Assembly: GCF_018417635.1 (NCBI RefSeq)
Contig: NZ_CP071007.1
Coordinates: 4,588,501-4,652,500 of the forward strand
Length of the DNA stretch: 64,000 nt
Origin: Pseudomonas sp. SORT22
GTDB taxonomy: Bacteria > Pseudomonadota > Gammaproteobacteria > Pseudomonadales > Pseudomonadaceae
Reading direction: 5' to 3'
Below the pieces are notes generated by a model. That model saw nothing but the letters and a program-made list of their open reading frames with translations, was not told the origin of the DNA and ran no database searches. Each line of letters starts with the position of its first letter. Positions within the stretch are counted from its first letter, which is position 1. Of the stretch, positions 1 through 9,281 are shown piece after piece. The position numbers and the translations under genes are program-made.

Positions 1-268
1 TGGCCTTGTCCATCTGCTTGTCGGTGTCGACTTCACTGCCAAGGTTCCAGTAGTAGGTCTTGTCAGCCTTGATCGAAATGGTCAGGACCTGGGTGTTGTT
101 GTCCTGCGGCAAGGCTTCACTGGAAACCTTGGGCAGGTCGACCTTCACGCCCTGGTTGAGCATCGGTGCGGTCACCATGAAAATCACCAGCAGTACCAGC
201 ATCACGTCGATGTATGGCACCACGTTCATTTCGGCGACCGGCTTGCGTTTGTGGCGAACTCGGGCCAT
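1..268 (-). CDS. tolR: TolR, N-terminal part (cut by window edge)
   Basis: TolR is the ExbD-like inner-membrane subunit of the TolQRA proton-driven motor that keeps the outer membrane invaginated at division. The 89 visible codons start MARVRHKRKPVAEMN and run into one membrane helix containing VMLVLLVIFMVTAP. The conserved membrane Asp follows PYI at residue 21 and matches the proton-path Asp of E. coli TolR. The chosen start at 268 lies 14 bp after tolQ, so the genes are co-transcribed. The C-terminal periplasmic domain lies outside the window. Confidence 0.95.
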   Translation of the reverse strand, partial: MARVRHKRKPVAEMNVVPYIDVMLVLLVIFMVTAPMLNQGVKVDLPKVSSEALPQDNNTQVLTISIKADKTYYWNLGSEVDTDKQMDKA

Positions 269-282
269 GGGCTTTTACCTGA

Positions 283-978
283 TCACTCTTCGCTGGTGTG
301 CACTTTACGGTGCAGGATGGCCTGGAACTCGTCGGCGAACGTGTAGTAACGGCCGATCAAGACTTCACTGCGGGCAGCGAAACGGTTGTAGGCAATAACC
401 GCAGGGATCGCGGCGAACAGGCCGATCGCGGTGGCGATCAGGGCTTCGGCGATACCCGGGGCCACGGTGGCCAGGGTCGCTTGCTGCGCCGAGGCCAGGC
501 CACGGAAGGAGTTCATGATGCCCCAGACGGTACCGAACAGGCCGATGTACGGGCTGGTGGAACCGACGGTGGCGAGGAACGGCAGGCTCTGCTCGAGCTT
601 CTCTTCCTCACGGGAGATGGCTACGCGCATGGCCCGGCCAACGCCTTCCATGACCGCGTCCGGGTCGACGCCTGGCTGTTGGCGCAGACGCGAGAACTCT
701 TTGAAGCCGGCGCGGAACACCTGCTCTACACCCGAATCCGGGTCCGGGTTGCTGCCAGCCTGACGATACAGCTTGGACAGGTCGATACCCGACCAGAAGC
801 GCTCTTCAAAGCTGTCCAGCGCACGACGACCGGCGCGCAGCATGGTACTGCGCTGGAAAATCATGATCCATGACGTTACCGATGCGGCCACCAGAATCAG
901 CATGACCAGCTGCACCACGATGCTGGCATTGCTGACCAGGCTCCACATGGAGGTATGGTCGACGACGTTAGCTTCCAC
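283..978 (-). CDS. tolQ: TolQ, Tol-Pal motor subunit
   Basis: This is the MotA/ExbB-type inner-membrane subunit that forms the ring around TolR and powers TolA. The 231 residues match the family length. Three membrane segments are visible near residues 16-38, 133-158 and 170-195. The second and third contain the conserved GSTSPYIGLFGTVWGIM and EALIATAIGLFAAIPA stretches that line the proton path. It lies 2 bp after ybgC and 14 bp before tolR, the usual ybgC-tolQ-tolR order. Group A colicins use this motor for entry, which is relevant to the bacteriocins at 35-37 kb and possibly 50 kb. Confidence 0.97.
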   Translation of the reverse strand: MEANVVDHTSMWSLVSNASIVVQLVMLILVAASVTSWIMIFQRSTMLRAGRRALDSFEERFWSGIDLSKLYRQAGSNPDPDSGVEQVFRAGFKEFSRLRQQPGVDPDAVMEGVGRAMRVAISREEEKLEQSLPFLATVGSTSPYIGLFGTVWGIMNSFRGLASAQQATLATVAPGIAEALIATAIGLFAAIPAVIAYNRFAARSEVLIGRYYTFADEFQAILHRKVHTSEE

Positions 979-980
979 GC

Positions 981-1436
981 TTAATCTCCTGCATTTGAAT
1001 GAGTACCCGGATCGCCCGCCTCGGCAAAGGCCGCGCGCAGCGCTTGGGGGATGGCCCGGGGTTTGAAAGTATCGGCGCGCACACAGGCCACCAGGAACTG
1101 CCCCTCACAGAGCAGCGTTGCATCTTTTTCGCGCCACACCTGCTGCACGAAGCGCAGGCTGGCGCGGTTCAATTCAAGCACTTGCGCGGTAACCCGCAAC
1201 TCGTCGTCCAGCCGCGCTGGCGCGTGATAGCGCGCCTCGCTGGAATGGACCACGAACAGCAGGTTGTCCTGCGCCAGTGCCGACTGGGCAAAGCCCAGGT
1301 CACGCAACCGCTCGGTGCGGGCACGTTCCATGAATTTCAGGTAATTGACGTAATACACCACGCCGCCGGCATCGGTATCTTCGTAATAGACACGACAACG
1401 ATGTGCGAACGGCTCTAGCTCGTTTTGCGCGCGCAT
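981..1436 (-). CDS. ybgC: YbgC acyl-CoA thioesterase of the tol-pal operon
   Basis: This hot-dog fold thioesterase hydrolyses acyl-CoA or acyl-ACP and is the usual first gene of the tol-pal operon. The 151-residue protein has the family signature [16 protein letters not shown] near residues 17-32. The second Asp (D22) matches the catalytic D18 of E. coli YbgC, and it is followed by the conserved ERARTERLR. It sits 2 bp upstream of tolQ. The start at 1436 is the first ATG of the frame; a slightly later start would not affect the domain. Confidence 0.93.
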   Translation of the reverse strand: MRAQNELEPFAHRCRVYYEDTDAGGVVYYVNYLKFMERARTERLRDLGFAQSALAQDNLLFVVHSSEARYHAPARLDDELRVTAQVLELNRASLRFVQQVWREKDATLLCEGQFLVACVRADTFKPRAIPQALRAAFAEAGDPGTHSNAGD

Positions 1437-1560
1437 ACTCTAGTGCTAACTCCTCAGCTTGCCAATCCGCCCCGGCAACTGTTTTTCATCGATTATGTCG
1501 TATTGCCAGCGCGACGGAGGCATGCCGCGGATAGGACCACAGAAACGCTGGATAAATCTG

Positions 1561-2616
1561 TCATTCATCGGTCTGGGCGGAAAAACCCTCGCCGCTGATC
1601 GATTCGCCCAGGCGGTTGGGAATGTTCAGGCCGAAATGCAGGTAGGCATGCCGGGTCACCACCCTGCCCCGTGGCGTGCGCATGATATAGCCCTGCTGGA
1701 TCAGGTAGGGCTCGAGCACGTCTTCGATGGTGTGACGCTCTTCGCTGATGGCCGCGGCCAGGCTGTCGACCCCCACCGGGCCGCCGTCGAACTTCTCGAT
1801 CATGGTCAGCAGCAAGCGCCGGTCCTGATGATCGAAACCGCGCTCGTCGACGTCCAGCAGGTTCAGCGCCATGTCGGCCACCGGCTTGGTGATGTGGCCC
1901 TTGCCACGCACCTCGGCGTAGTCGCGCACCCGCCGCAGCAAGCGGTTGGCAATCCGTGGCGTGCCACGGGCGCGGCGGGCGATCTCGAAGGCACCTTCGT
2001 CTTCAATGGGCAGGCCGAGAATGCCACCGGAACGGCTGACGATGGTCGCCAGGTCCTCGGTGTTGTAGAACTCAAGGCGCTGGACGATGCCGAAGCGGTC
2101 ACGCAGCGGGTTGGTCAGCATGCCGGCACGGGTGGTGGCGCCGACCAGGGTGAACGGCGGCAAGTCGAGCTTGATCGAACGCGCCGCCGGCCCCTCGCCG
2201 ATCATGATGTCGAGCTGGAAGTCTTCCATGGCCGGGTACAGCACTTCTTCGACGATGGGCGACAGGCGATGGATTTCGTCGATGAACAGCACATCGTGCG
2301 GCTCAAGGTTGGTCAGCAACGCGGCCAGGTCACCCGGGCGTTCGAGGATCGGCCCGGAAGTGCTTTTTATCGACACGCCCATTTCCTGGGCAATGATATT
2401 GGCCAGGGTGGTCTTGCCCAGGCCCGGCGGGCCGAAGATCAGGGTGTGGTCGAGGGATTCGTTGCGCCCGCGGGCGGCCTGGATGAACAGCGCCATCTGT
2501 TCACGCACCACCGGCTGGCCGATGTATTCGGCCAGGCGCAATGGGCGGATCGCCCGGTCCTGGACCTCTTCACGGTCGCGCCCGGTGGCGGCTATCAGTC
2601 GATCGGCTTCAATCAC
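1561..2616 (-). CDS. ruvB: RuvB Holliday-junction branch-migration ATPase
   Basis: RuvB is the hexameric AAA+ motor that works with RuvA to move Holliday junctions. The 351 residues show Walker A GPPGLGKT at residues 62-69, Walker B with DEIH at 113-116, and a C-terminal winged helix with TPRGRVVT. The start is a GTG directly next to the ruvA TAA stop, so translation is probably coupled. Gene order ruvC-ruvA-ruvB is the normal one in Pseudomonas. I saw no LexA-type CTG-N10-CAG site in the short stretch upstream of ruvC. Confidence 0.97.
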   Translation of the reverse strand: MIEADRLIAATGRDREEVQDRAIRPLRLAEYIGQPVVREQMALFIQAARGRNESLDHTLIFGPPGLGKTTLANIIAQEMGVSIKSTSGPILERPGDLAALLTNLEPHDVLFIDEIHRLSPIVEEVLYPAMEDFQLDIMIGEGPAARSIKLDLPPFTLVGATTRAGMLTNPLRDRFGIVQRLEFYNTEDLATIVSRSGGILGLPIEDEGAFEIARRARGTPRIANRLLRRVRDYAEVRGKGHITKPVADMALNLLDVDERGFDHQDRRLLLTMIEKFDGGPVGVDSLAAAISEERHTIEDVLEPYLIQQGYIMRTPRGRVVTRHAYLHFGLNIPNRLGESISGEGFSAQTDE

Positions 2617-3225
2617 TTAGATCATTCCCTTCAGGCTGCGACGGATCAGCTCTTCGCTGCTCAGGCCCTTGGCATCCACGGCGGCGACCGCCTTGCTCGC
2701 TTCCTGGGGCTTGTAGCCCAGGGAAATCAGCGCGCTGACGGCATCGGCCTCGGCGCTGGAAACGCTGGCAATCGGCAGTGGACCATTGGGCACAAGGGCA
2801 AACATGGCCGGGGAGGTTTCCCAGGCCTTGAAGCGGTCCTTGAGTTCGACCAGCAGGCGTTCGGCGGTCTTTTTACCAACCCCCGGCACCTTGACCAGGG
2901 CCGAAGCATCCTGGGCCTGGACACAGCGTACCAGTTCGTCGACCTCCAGGCCCGACATCAATGCCAGGGCCAGCTTGGGCCCCACGCCATTGAGGCGGAT
3001 CAGCTCGCGAAACAGCTCGCGCTCGCGCTTTTCATGGAAGCCATACAGCAGGTGGGCGTCTTCGCGCACCACCAGGTGGGTGTGCAAGGTCACCACTTCG
3101 CCAACCTTGGGCAGGCGGTACAGGGTGGTCATCGGCACTTCGAGCTCATAGCCCAGGCCGTTGACGTCGACAATCAGGTGCGGCGGCTGTTTTTCAGCCA
3201 GGGTGCCGCGCAAACGTCCAATCAC
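2617..3225 (-). CDS. ruvA: RuvA Holliday-junction binding protein
   Basis: RuvA binds the four-way junction as a tetramer and loads RuvB. The protein is 202 residues from a GTG at 3225, giving [15 protein letters not shown], which aligns with E. coli MIGRLRGIIIEKQPP. A longer open frame exists upstream but lacks family similarity. A purine-rich AGGAAGGAT lies in front of the GTG. Two helix-hairpin-helix regions are visible ([14 protein letters not shown] and [13 protein letters not shown]). A proline- and alanine-containing linker leads to the C-terminal RuvB-binding domain. Confidence 0.96.
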   Translation of the reverse strand: MIGRLRGTLAEKQPPHLIVDVNGLGYELEVPMTTLYRLPKVGEVVTLHTHLVVREDAHLLYGFHEKRERELFRELIRLNGVGPKLALALMSGLEVDELVRCVQAQDASALVKVPGVGKKTAERLLVELKDRFKAWETSPAMFALVPNGPLPIASVSSAEADAVSALISLGYKPQEASKAVAAVDAKGLSSEELIRRSLKGMI

Positions 3226-3333
3226 GTTCCGATCCTTCCTCATGGGTACCGGCAAGCGACCGGTCAACCCTAACAGCAAATGCAATGGCCGATGGCATTG
3301 CCCAGGCAAAATTTGTTTCAGCAGATGATGCTA

Positions 3334-3858
3334 TCAGAGCCGCAAGCGCCCGCTTCGACTGCGCGCCGTACCCAGGCCGTGGGGCACCAGGCTTGAGCGG
3401 GTATGGGCATGGCACAAGGCGATGGCCAGGGCGTCGGAGGCATCGATCTGCGGCTTTTGCGTCAGTTTCAGCAGGTGCATGACCATCATCTGCACCTGCT
3501 CCTTATTGGCCCCACCGGTGCCGGCCACCGCCTGCTTGACCTGGGTGGCGCTGTACTCGGCGATTTCCAGGCCTTCTTCGATAGCCGCGACGATCGCCGC
3601 GCCGCGGGCCTGGCCGAGCTTGAGCGCCGAGTCGGCGTTGCGCGCCATGAACACCCGCTCGATGCCCATGGTCACCGGGCCGTGCTGGCGGATGATTTCG
3701 CGCACGCCGCGAAAGACGATCTGCAGGCGCTCCGGCAGCTCGCCGGCGCCGGTACGGATGCAGCCCGAAGCCACGTACTCGCAACCCCGCCCACTATGGC
3801 GCACCACGCCATAGCCGGTAATGCGCGAGCCGGGGTCGATGCCAAGAATCAGAGTCAT
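3334..3858 (-). CDS. ruvC: RuvC Holliday-junction endonuclease
   Basis: RuvC is the resolvase that nicks Holliday junctions symmetrically. The 174-residue protein (E. coli RuvC has 173) begins [17 protein letters not shown], with catalytic Asp 8 inside GIDPGSR. The second acidic residue lies in MGIERVF. The C-terminal acidic pair lies in [13 protein letters not shown]. The start at 3858 was chosen because the domain begins here; 43 upstream in-frame codons have no family counterpart. It heads the ruvCAB cluster, with about 110 bp before ruvA. Confidence 0.95.
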   Translation of the reverse strand: MTLILGIDPGSRITGYGVVRHSGRGCEYVASGCIRTGAGELPERLQIVFRGVREIIRQHGPVTMGIERVFMARNADSALKLGQARGAAIVAAIEEGLEIAEYSATQVKQAVAGTGGANKEQVQMMVMHLLKLTQKPQIDASDALAIALCHAHTRSSLVPHGLGTARSRSGRLRL

Positions 3859-3940
3859 ACGTCTTTGCGCCATAGTAAAAACAGAAGCCGGACCGGCTCG
3901 CAGGTGCAATGCAACTGCAGGCAGATCCGGCCTCGGGCCG

Positions 3941-4009
3941 GTAGGAGCGGGCTTGCCCCGCGATTGCGCATTACCACCCAATCGCATCGCGAGGCAAGCT
4001 CGCTCCCAC
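3941..4009. repeat. Inverted pair of REP elements (REPIN-like)
   Basis: Between ruvC and yebC, GTAGGAGCGGGCTTGCCCCG (from 3941) is mirrored by GCGAGGCAAGCTCGCTCCCAC (3989-4009) across about 20 bp. This is the layout of two Pseudomonas extragenic palindromes in opposite orientation. Such doublets are spread by RAYT transposases encoded elsewhere; none is in this window. Confidence 0.8.
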
Positions 4010-4028
4010 CTAAATGAACAACTTGAGA

Positions 4029-4775
4029 CTAGCCGAGCTGTTCCATGACTTCGTCAGGAATTTCGGCATTGGAGTAGACGTTCTGTACGTCGTCCAGGTC
4101 TTCAAGCATGTCGATCAGCTTGAGCACCTTCTGTGCGCCGTCCAGGTCGAGTTCGGCGCTGGTGGTCGGCTGCATGACGATTTCCGCGTCAGCGGCCTTG
4201 AAACCGGCCTCTTCCAGGGCGTTGCGCACGGCATAGAAGCTGTTGAACGAGGTAAACACGTCGAACGAACCGTCCTCGTTGCTGACCACGTCGTCGGCAT
4301 CGGCGTCCATCGCCGCTTCCATCAGCGCGTCTTCATCGACGCCGGCGGCAAAGCTGATCTGCCCCTTGCGCTCGAACAAGTAAGCCACCGAACCGTCGGT
4401 GCCGAGGTTGCCGCCGCATTTGCTGAAGGCATGACGCACAGCGGCGGCGGTGCGGTTGCGGTTGTCGGTCATGGCCTCGACCATGATCGCCACGCCGCCC
4501 GGGCCGTAACCTTCGTAGCTGAGCTCTTCGACGTTGTCGGCTTCGGCCGTGCCAGCACCGCGGGCAACCGCCCGGTCGATGATGTCGCGGCTCATGTTCG
4601 CCCCCAACGCCTTGTCCAGGGCCAGGCGCAAGCGCGGGTTGGAGGCAGGATCGCCTCCGCCCTGCTTGGCGGCAACGGTCAGCTCACGAATCCACTTGGT
4701 GAAGATCTTGCCTCGCTTGGCATCCTGGCGCTCTTTGCGGTGCTTGATGTTTGCCCACTTGGAATGACCTGCCAT
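4029..4775 (-). CDS. yebC: YebC/PmpR family protein
   Basis: This 248-residue member of the YebC/PmpR family begins with the signature [20 protein letters not shown]. The family is described as transcriptional regulators (PmpR represses the PQS quorum-sensing regulator in P. aeruginosa). More recently it has been described as ribosome-associated factors that relieve stalling at proline stretches. The acidic C-terminal part ([17 protein letters not shown]) is typical. The order aspS-yebC-ruvC is conserved in Pseudomonas, and all three read the same way here. Confidence 0.94.
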   Translation of the reverse strand: MAGHSKWANIKHRKERQDAKRGKIFTKWIRELTVAAKQGGGDPASNPRLRLALDKALGANMSRDIIDRAVARGAGTAEADNVEELSYEGYGPGGVAIMVEAMTDNRNRTAAAVRHAFSKCGGNLGTDGSVAYLFERKGQISFAAGVDEDALMEAAMDADADDVVSNEDGSFDVFTSFNSFYAVRNALEEAGFKAADAEIVMQPTTSAELDLDGAQKVLKLIDMLEDLDDVQNVYSNAEIPDEVMEQLG

Positions 4776-4864
4776 AACGCACTCCGAATCCTTTGTAACA
4801 ATGCCACGCCGCGGCCGCGCTCACGCCCGGCCGAGACCTTTAAATTCATGCGCCTTAACGCAAA

Positions 4865-4886
4865 GGCGCATCCATCTGGATGCGCC
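4865..4886 (-). terminator. Hairpin after aspS
   Basis: A perfect 10-bp stem (GGCGCATCCA and its complement, two-base loop) lies just downstream of the aspS stop codon. On the minus strand it is followed by TTTGCG, a short T run, so termination would be moderate. Confidence 0.6.
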
Positions 4887-4896
4887 CGGGGCCCGC

Positions 4897-6672
4897 TTAC
4901 TCAGCCTTGGGCTGTTCGCGCAGACGGATATGCAACTCACGCAGGGCCTTGGCATCGACCAGGCCAGGGGCCTGGGTCATGACGCACGCGGCGCTCTGGG
5001 TTTTCGGGAAGGCAATGACTTCGCGAATCGACTGGGCGCCGGTCATCAGCATCACCAGACGGTCAAGGCCGAAGGCCAGGCCGCCGTGCGGCGGTGCGCC
5101 GAACTTCAGGGCGTCGAGCAGGAAGCCGAACTTCTCTTCCTGTTCAGCCGCTTCGATACCCAGCAGACGGAAGACCGCCTGTTGCATCTCTTTGCGGTGG
5201 ATACGGATCGAACCGCCACCCAGCTCGGTACCGTTGAGGACCATGTCGTAAGCACGCGACAGGGCGGTGGCCGGGTTGGCCTCGAGCTCTTCGGGGCTGC
5301 ATTTTGGCGCGGTGAACGGGTGGTGCAGCGCGGTGAAGCTGCCGTCGTCGTTCTCTTCGAACATCGGGAAGTCAACCACCCACATCGGGGCCCACTCGCA
5401 GGTGAGCAGGTTGAAATCGTTACCGACCTTGATACGCAGGGCGCCCAGCGCCTCGCTGACGATCTTGGCCTTGTCGGCGCCGAAGAACACGATGTCGCCA
5501 TCGACCGCACCAACGCGATCGAGGATCACGTTGAGGTTGGCCTCGGGGATGTTCTTGACAATCGGCGACTGCAGGCCCTCAACGCCCTTGGCGCGCTCGT
5601 TGACCTTGATGTAGGCCAGGCCCTTGGCACCGTAGATGCCGACGAACTTGGTGTACTCGTCGATGCGGCTGCGCGGCATGCTCGCGCCACCTGGCACGCG
5701 CAGGGCGGCAACACGGCTCTTCGGATCGTTGGCCGGGCCGCTGAACACTTTGAATTCGACGTCCTTGAGCTGGTCGGCAACGTCGACCAGTTCCAGCGGG
5801 TTACGCAGGTCAGGCTTGTCGGAACCGTAGCGGCGCATGGCTTCTTCGAAAGTCATGTGCGGGAATTCACCGAATTCCAGGTCCAGGACTTCCTTGAACA
5901 GCTTGCGGATCATGCTTTCGGTCAGGCCCATGATCTCGGACTCATCGAGGAAGCTGGTCTCGATGTCGATCTGGGTGAATTCCGGCTGACGGTCGGCGCG
6001 CAGGTCTTCGTCACGGAAGCACTTGGCGATCTGGTAGTAGCGGTCGAAACCGGCAACCATCAGCAGCTGCTTGAACAGCTGGGGCGATTGCGGCAGGGCG
6101 AAGAAGCTGCCGGCGTGGGTACGGCTCGGCACCAGGTAGTCACGCGCGCCCTCAGGGGTGGCACGGGTGAGGATCGGCGTTTCGACGTCGAGGAAGCCGT
6201 TTTCGTCGAGGAAGCGACGGATGCTGGTGGTGATGCGCGAACGCAGACGCAGCTTCTCGGCCATCTCTGGACGACGCAGGTCGATGAAGCGATAGCGCAA
6301 GCGGGTTTCTTCGCCAACGTCGGAGTATTCGTTGAGCGGGAACGGCGGGGTTTCCGCTTCGTTCAGCACGGTCAGCTCATAACCCAACACTTCGATGGCA
6401 CCCGAGGCCATGTTGGCGTTGACTGCGCCAGCCGGACGCGGACGCACCTTGCCGGTAATCTGCACCACGTATTCGCTGCGCACGCGGTCGGCGGCGGCGA
6501 AGCTTTCTGCGCGATCCGGGTCGAAAACGACCTGGGCCATGCCTTCGCGATCACGGATATCGAGGAAAATCACCCCGCCGTGGTCGCGGCGACGATGGAC
6601 CCATCCGCAAAGGGTAATTTCCTGACCTTCCAGGCTCTCGTTCAGTTGGCCGCAATAATGGCTGCGCATCAT
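4897..6672 (-). CDS. aspS: Aspartyl-tRNA synthetase
   Basis: This class II synthetase charges tRNA-Asp. In P. aeruginosa the enzyme is known to be non-discriminating and also charges tRNA-Asn for later amidation; the same may hold here but cannot be read from sequence. The 591 residues start [12 protein letters not shown], chosen over a start 8 codons earlier because it matches the family start. The anticodon-binding OB fold covers residues 1-105 ([12 protein letters not shown]). Class II motif 2 lies in [17 protein letters not shown] and motif 3 in [13 protein letters not shown]. The bacterial GAD insertion lies between them. Confidence 0.97.
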   Translation of the reverse strand: MMRSHYCGQLNESLEGQEITLCGWVHRRRDHGGVIFLDIRDREGMAQVVFDPDRAESFAAADRVRSEYVVQITGKVRPRPAGAVNANMASGAIEVLGYELTVLNEAETPPFPLNEYSDVGEETRLRYRFIDLRRPEMAEKLRLRSRITTSIRRFLDENGFLDVETPILTRATPEGARDYLVPSRTHAGSFFALPQSPQLFKQLLMVAGFDRYYQIAKCFRDEDLRADRQPEFTQIDIETSFLDESEIMGLTESMIRKLFKEVLDLEFGEFPHMTFEEAMRRYGSDKPDLRNPLELVDVADQLKDVEFKVFSGPANDPKSRVAALRVPGGASMPRSRIDEYTKFVGIYGAKGLAYIKVNERAKGVEGLQSPIVKNIPEANLNVILDRVGAVDGDIVFFGADKAKIVSEALGALRIKVGNDFNLLTCEWAPMWVVDFPMFEENDDGSFTALHHPFTAPKCSPEELEANPATALSRAYDMVLNGTELGGGSIRIHRKEMQQAVFRLLGIEAAEQEEKFGFLLDALKFGAPPHGGLAFGLDRLVMLMTGAQSIREVIAFPKTQSAACVMTQAPGLVDAKALRELHIRLREQPKAE

Positions 6673-6765
6673 GATGGTGGTTTCGCTTCTCGTCATTCGT
6701 ATGTTCAGTGGAGGCCTTGCAGCCCCAAAGGGCTAATAGTGCAAGACCCTGCCGGTGCAATCAAC

Positions 6766-6987
6766 TCAGTCGGCCTTGTCGCCGCCTGCCAGGTTCTTTT
6801 TCGCACCGGTCTTGAAGTCGGTTTCGTACCAGCCGGTACCACCCAGGCGGAAGCCCGGGGCCGAAATCAGCTTCTTCAGCGCTGGCTGCTCACACGCCGG
6901 GCAATCGGTCAGCGGCGCGGCGCTGAGCTTCTGGAGGACTTCCAACTGGTGGTTGCAGGAAGCACATTGATAGTCGTACATGGGCAT
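6766..6987 (-). CDS. FmdB-type zinc ribbon protein
   Basis: This 73-residue protein begins MPMYDYQCASCNHQLEV and carries two Cys pairs, CASC (residues 8-11) and CPAC, the layout of the FmdB/putative regulatory zinc-ribbon family. The middle GFRLGGTGWYETDFK is highly conserved in that family. The function is not established; proposed roles are transcriptional. It lies 93 bp upstream of aspS on the same strand and is probably co-transcribed with it, as in other pseudomonads. Confidence 0.9.
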   Translation of the reverse strand: MPMYDYQCASCNHQLEVLQKLSAAPLTDCPACEQPALKKLISAPGFRLGGTGWYETDFKTGAKKNLAGGDKAD

Positions 6988-7080
6988 AGGCGTGTCTCGT
7001 TAACCACAGCGCAGGCTGGTTCGGGCAGTAAAGCGCGGGATTATATATGGTTAAGGAGTGCTGTGCAGCCCGGCAACCGA

Positions 7081-7410
7081 CTAGCGTGCCACTGGCAAGC
7101 CGAGCAAATAGACCACGCAGACCACGCGGATCAGCCCGCTGAAATTTTTTACCCCGCCGTGACGCAGGTGTACCTCACGGTCGATATACGACAACACGGC
7201 ATTGACCGAGCACTGATTGGCCTTGGCGATGCGTTCAAGAATAGTCCAGTAGATCTCTTCCAGGCGCAGACAGGTGGCAAAGCCGTTGAGGCGCACCGAC
7301 CGCGACAGCGGCTGGGCCAGGCCCATGTTGAAATTGGCCTCGAAAGGGTCGACGCCATCCTTGTGCGGCACGCAGGCTACGCGCCCCGTGCGATTCATCC
7401 ATGCCGACAT
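7081..7410 (-). CDS. Ribbon-helix-helix domain protein
   Basis: This 109-residue protein contains SVRLNGFATCLRLEEIYW followed by TILERIAKANQCSVNAVLSYID. It matches the RHH_4 type of ribbon-helix-helix fold, in which a short strand is followed by two helices and proteins dimerise. The C-terminal SGLIRVVCVVYLL is the conserved end of this family and is hydrophobic. DNA binding is plausible but unproven. It lies between the FmdB gene and dps, reading with both. A strong hairpin stands before its start (7446-7468), which separates it from dps transcription. Confidence 0.8.
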   Translation of the reverse strand: MSAWMNRTGRVACVPHKDGVDPFEANFNMGLAQPLSRSVRLNGFATCLRLEEIYWTILERIAKANQCSVNAVLSYIDREVHLRHGGVKNFSGLIRVVCVVYLLGLPVAR

Positions 7411-7445
7411 AGTCGTACCACGCCACTATTTAACCGGGAAACAAA

Positions 7446-7468
7446 CCCGCGTGCGTTATGCACGCGGG
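7446..7468 (-). terminator. Hairpin with T-rich tail upstream of the RHH gene
   Basis: A perfect 9-bp stem (CCCGCGTGC with its complement, loop GTTAT) is followed on the minus strand by TTTGTTT. It lies between dps and the ribbon-helix-helix gene and could end dps transcripts or attenuate entry into the next gene. Confidence 0.55.
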
Positions 7469-7594
7469 AACATGCCCTTAATAAAGCGCTGTGTAACGTG
7501 GCGGTGCCAGCAGACACCCTAACTCTGAATGTAGGAATACTCGGCACTGGAGCCGGTACTTTAAAACACCGGAAAGTGCTTCCGTACTAACTGA

Positions 7595-7627
7595 AATGCC
7601 CGAACTTCGCACAAAAGTTCGGGCATT
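7595..7627 (-). terminator. Long hairpin after dps
   Basis: A perfect 13-bp inverted repeat (AATGCCCGAACTT with its complement, 7-base loop) stands about 25 bp after the dps stop. The trailing T run is short (TTT inside CATTTCAG), so it may stabilise the 3' end as much as terminate. Confidence 0.6.
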
Positions 7628-7652
7628 CGAATAACAGGGTTAAATCTGCCGG

Positions 7653-8126
7653 TTACTTACCTTCAAGTAGCGAGCGCAGCATCCAGGCGGTTTTTTCATG
7701 CACCTGCATGCGCTGGGTCAGCAGGTCGGCCGTCGGCTCGTCGCTGACCTTGTCGAGCAGCGGGAAAATGCTGCGCGCCGTGCGGGTTACCGCCTCCTGG
7801 CCTTCGACCAGTTGTTTGATCATTTCGTCAGCAGGCGGCACGCCCTCTTCTTCCTTAATAGAAGAAAGCCGCGCGTAGATTGAGTACGCCCCGGGTGCCG
7901 GGAAGCCCAGCGCGCGAATACGCTCGGCGATCGAGTCGACCGCCAGGGCCAGTTCGTTGTACTGCTCTTCGAACATCAGGTGCAAGGTACGAAAGGCCGG
8001 ACCGGTGACGTTCCAGTGAAAGTTGTGGGTCTTCAGATAAAGTACGTAGGTATCCGACAACAGGCGCGACAAACCATCGACGATGGACTTGCGATCTTCT
8101 TCGCTGATACCGATATCGATTGCCAT
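7653..8126 (-). CDS. dps: Dps-family DNA-protection ferritin
   Basis: This 157-residue mini-ferritin oxidises and stores iron and shields DNA under stress. The ferroxidase-site residues sit in [17 protein letters not shown] and in [20 protein letters not shown], the typical H-W and D-x3-E pattern at the dimer interface. The C-terminus ([12 protein letters not shown]) is the usual last helix. It is the dps copy that neighbours the cold-shock gene and aspS in Pseudomonas. Expression in this family is usually tied to oxidative stress and stationary phase. It is divergent from the cold-shock gene across about 300 bp. Confidence 0.95.
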   Translation of the reverse strand: MAIDIGISEEDRKSIVDGLSRLLSDTYVLYLKTHNFHWNVTGPAFRTLHLMFEEQYNELALAVDSIAERIRALGFPAPGAYSIYARLSSIKEEEGVPPADEMIKQLVEGQEAVTRTARSIFPLLDKVSDEPTADLLTQRMQVHEKTAWMLRSLLEGK

Positions 8127-8423
8127 GTAGTTCCCCTTTCCTTAGTGCTTGCTGATCAAGCGGGTACAAACCACTGTACCAAGAGTTTTCCACCCCTGCA
8201 GCCTCATGCCTGCGACACAAGGCTGCAGGCCGCGCGACACACGGTTGGCCGCTGATTTGAGAAGCCCGGGGCTTTGCTGTTAAATAGGCAGCGTGCCGCC
8301 CGCGCCGATTGTCATTGCCCGGGCGCATAGGCTGGCCTTCTCACGTTTTTGCGCTTTTTTACCCGTGCGCGCCGTGAAGCCAGCTCTTCCTGTGATCCGC
8401 CTTATCAATGTGAGCCAACCAAC

Positions 8424-9011
8424 ATGTTCAAGATCGTCCACCTGTTGACGGGCGTTGCAGCTTTGCTGCTGTCCTTCATACCCAGCCTCAGAACCGAAGC
8501 CATACCCTTCCTGCAGCAACCGGAGGCGGTTTACCTGGCGCTTTTCGGCCTGCTTAACCTGCTCATCGCTCCCGTGCTCGCGCAGCACTACCGGGGCGTG
8601 CGCCAGCAACTGCAGCGCGCTGCCAGTGCTTTGCTGGTGCTTACCGTGATCCTGCAGACCGTGACCTTGCTGGCCCGTCCGGAGCTTGGCAACCTGCCGG
8701 CCCTGGCTTGCGCCCTGCTGGCCACCATCCTGCACTTGATTGCCGGTTTTGCCAAAAGCGCTGTGGCCCGTAGCCAGAACACCCAGTACGACATGTCCAA
8801 TCGCGATACCGGCACGGTGAAGTGGTTCAACACGTCCAAGGGTTTCGGCTTTATCTCCCGCGATTCGGGCGATGACATCTTCGTCCACTTCCGCGCCATT
8901 CGCGGCGAAGGCCACCGGGTGCTGGTCGAAGGCCAGCGCGTGGAGTTCTCGGTGATGAACCGCGACAAGGGCCTGCAGGCCGAAGACGTGATCGCCGCCC
9001 CACGGCGCTGA
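8424..9011 (+). CDS. Membrane-anchored cold-shock domain protein
   Basis: This 195-residue protein has a hydrophobic N-terminal half with about three or four membrane segments (near residues 5-21, 36-53, 67-84, 91-111). Residues 124-195 form a complete cold-shock domain with [17 protein letters not shown] (RNP1) and DIFVHF (RNP2). The ATG at 8424 gives a clean signal-like helix; an earlier in-frame ATG at 8349 adds unrelated residues. An internal ATG at residue 124 would give a free CspA-sized protein of 72 residues, but no strong ribosome-binding site precedes it. The same two-part protein occurs beside dps in P. aeruginosa. Its role at the membrane is unknown. Confidence 0.85.
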   Translation: MFKIVHLLTGVAALLLSFIPSLRTEAIPFLQQPEAVYLALFGLLNLLIAPVLAQHYRGVRQQLQRAASALLVLTVILQTVTLLARPELGNLPALACALLATILHLIAGFAKSAVARSQNTQYDMSNRDTGTVKWFNTSKGFGFISRDSGDDIFVHFRAIRGEGHRVLVEGQRVEFSVMNRDKGLQAEDVIAAPRR

Positions 9012-9022
9012 TCAGCAGCAAC

Positions 9023-9064
9023 AAAAAAACCGCGACGGCATCACTGCCCATCGCGGTTTTTTTT
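9023..9064. terminator. Bidirectional terminator between cold-shock and HIT/slyX genes
   Basis: A stem AAAACCGCGA/TCGCGGTTTT with A-rich and T-rich flanks on the two sides lies between convergent genes, so it can end transcripts from both strands. Confidence 0.85.
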
Positions 9065-9074
9065 CGCCCCCGAA

Positions 9075-9281
9075 TCAGTAATGCGGCGGCGGTGCCTCTT
9101 CTTCACTGGCCTCGTACTGGCCGACCATCTCTTCATAGCGCTTGAGCAGTGCTGCCATCTGCAACTGCAGGCGCTCAACGACGCGCTGCTGTTCGACCAG
9201 CACATCATTCAAGGCCAGCAGGGTATCGTCCTGAAAGGCCAGCCGGCTTTCCAACTCGGTCACGCGCGCGTCAAGGGTCAT
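9075..9281 (-). CDS. slyX: SlyX from internal start
   Basis: SlyX is a small coiled-coil protein of unknown function. The 68 residues begin [20 protein letters not shown] and end in the conserved proline-histidine tail EEAPPPHY. Heptads run through [19 protein letters not shown]. The ATG at 9281 is preceded by GCGGAGGATCGAGTC, a near-ideal ribosome-binding site at 6-8 bases. This is the reason to annotate a separate start inside the longer HIT-SlyX frame. Confidence 0.8.
   Translation of the reverse strand: MTLDARVTELESRLAFQDDTLLALNDVLVEQQRVVERLQLQMAALLKRYEEMVGQYEASEEEAPPPHY

Noticed and set aside
1459..3273. 604-codon plus-strand open frame across ruvB and ruvA
   Set aside because: It is antisense to two conserved genes with clear motifs. 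In GC-rich DNA, long antisense frames arise from codon bias; it has no domain and is rich in His, Gln and Arg in the way typical of shadows.
4801..7590. 929-codon plus-strand open frame across aspS and neighbours
   Set aside because: It is a shadow of aspS, the FmdB gene and the RHH gene. It spans several gene borders without any recognisable domain.
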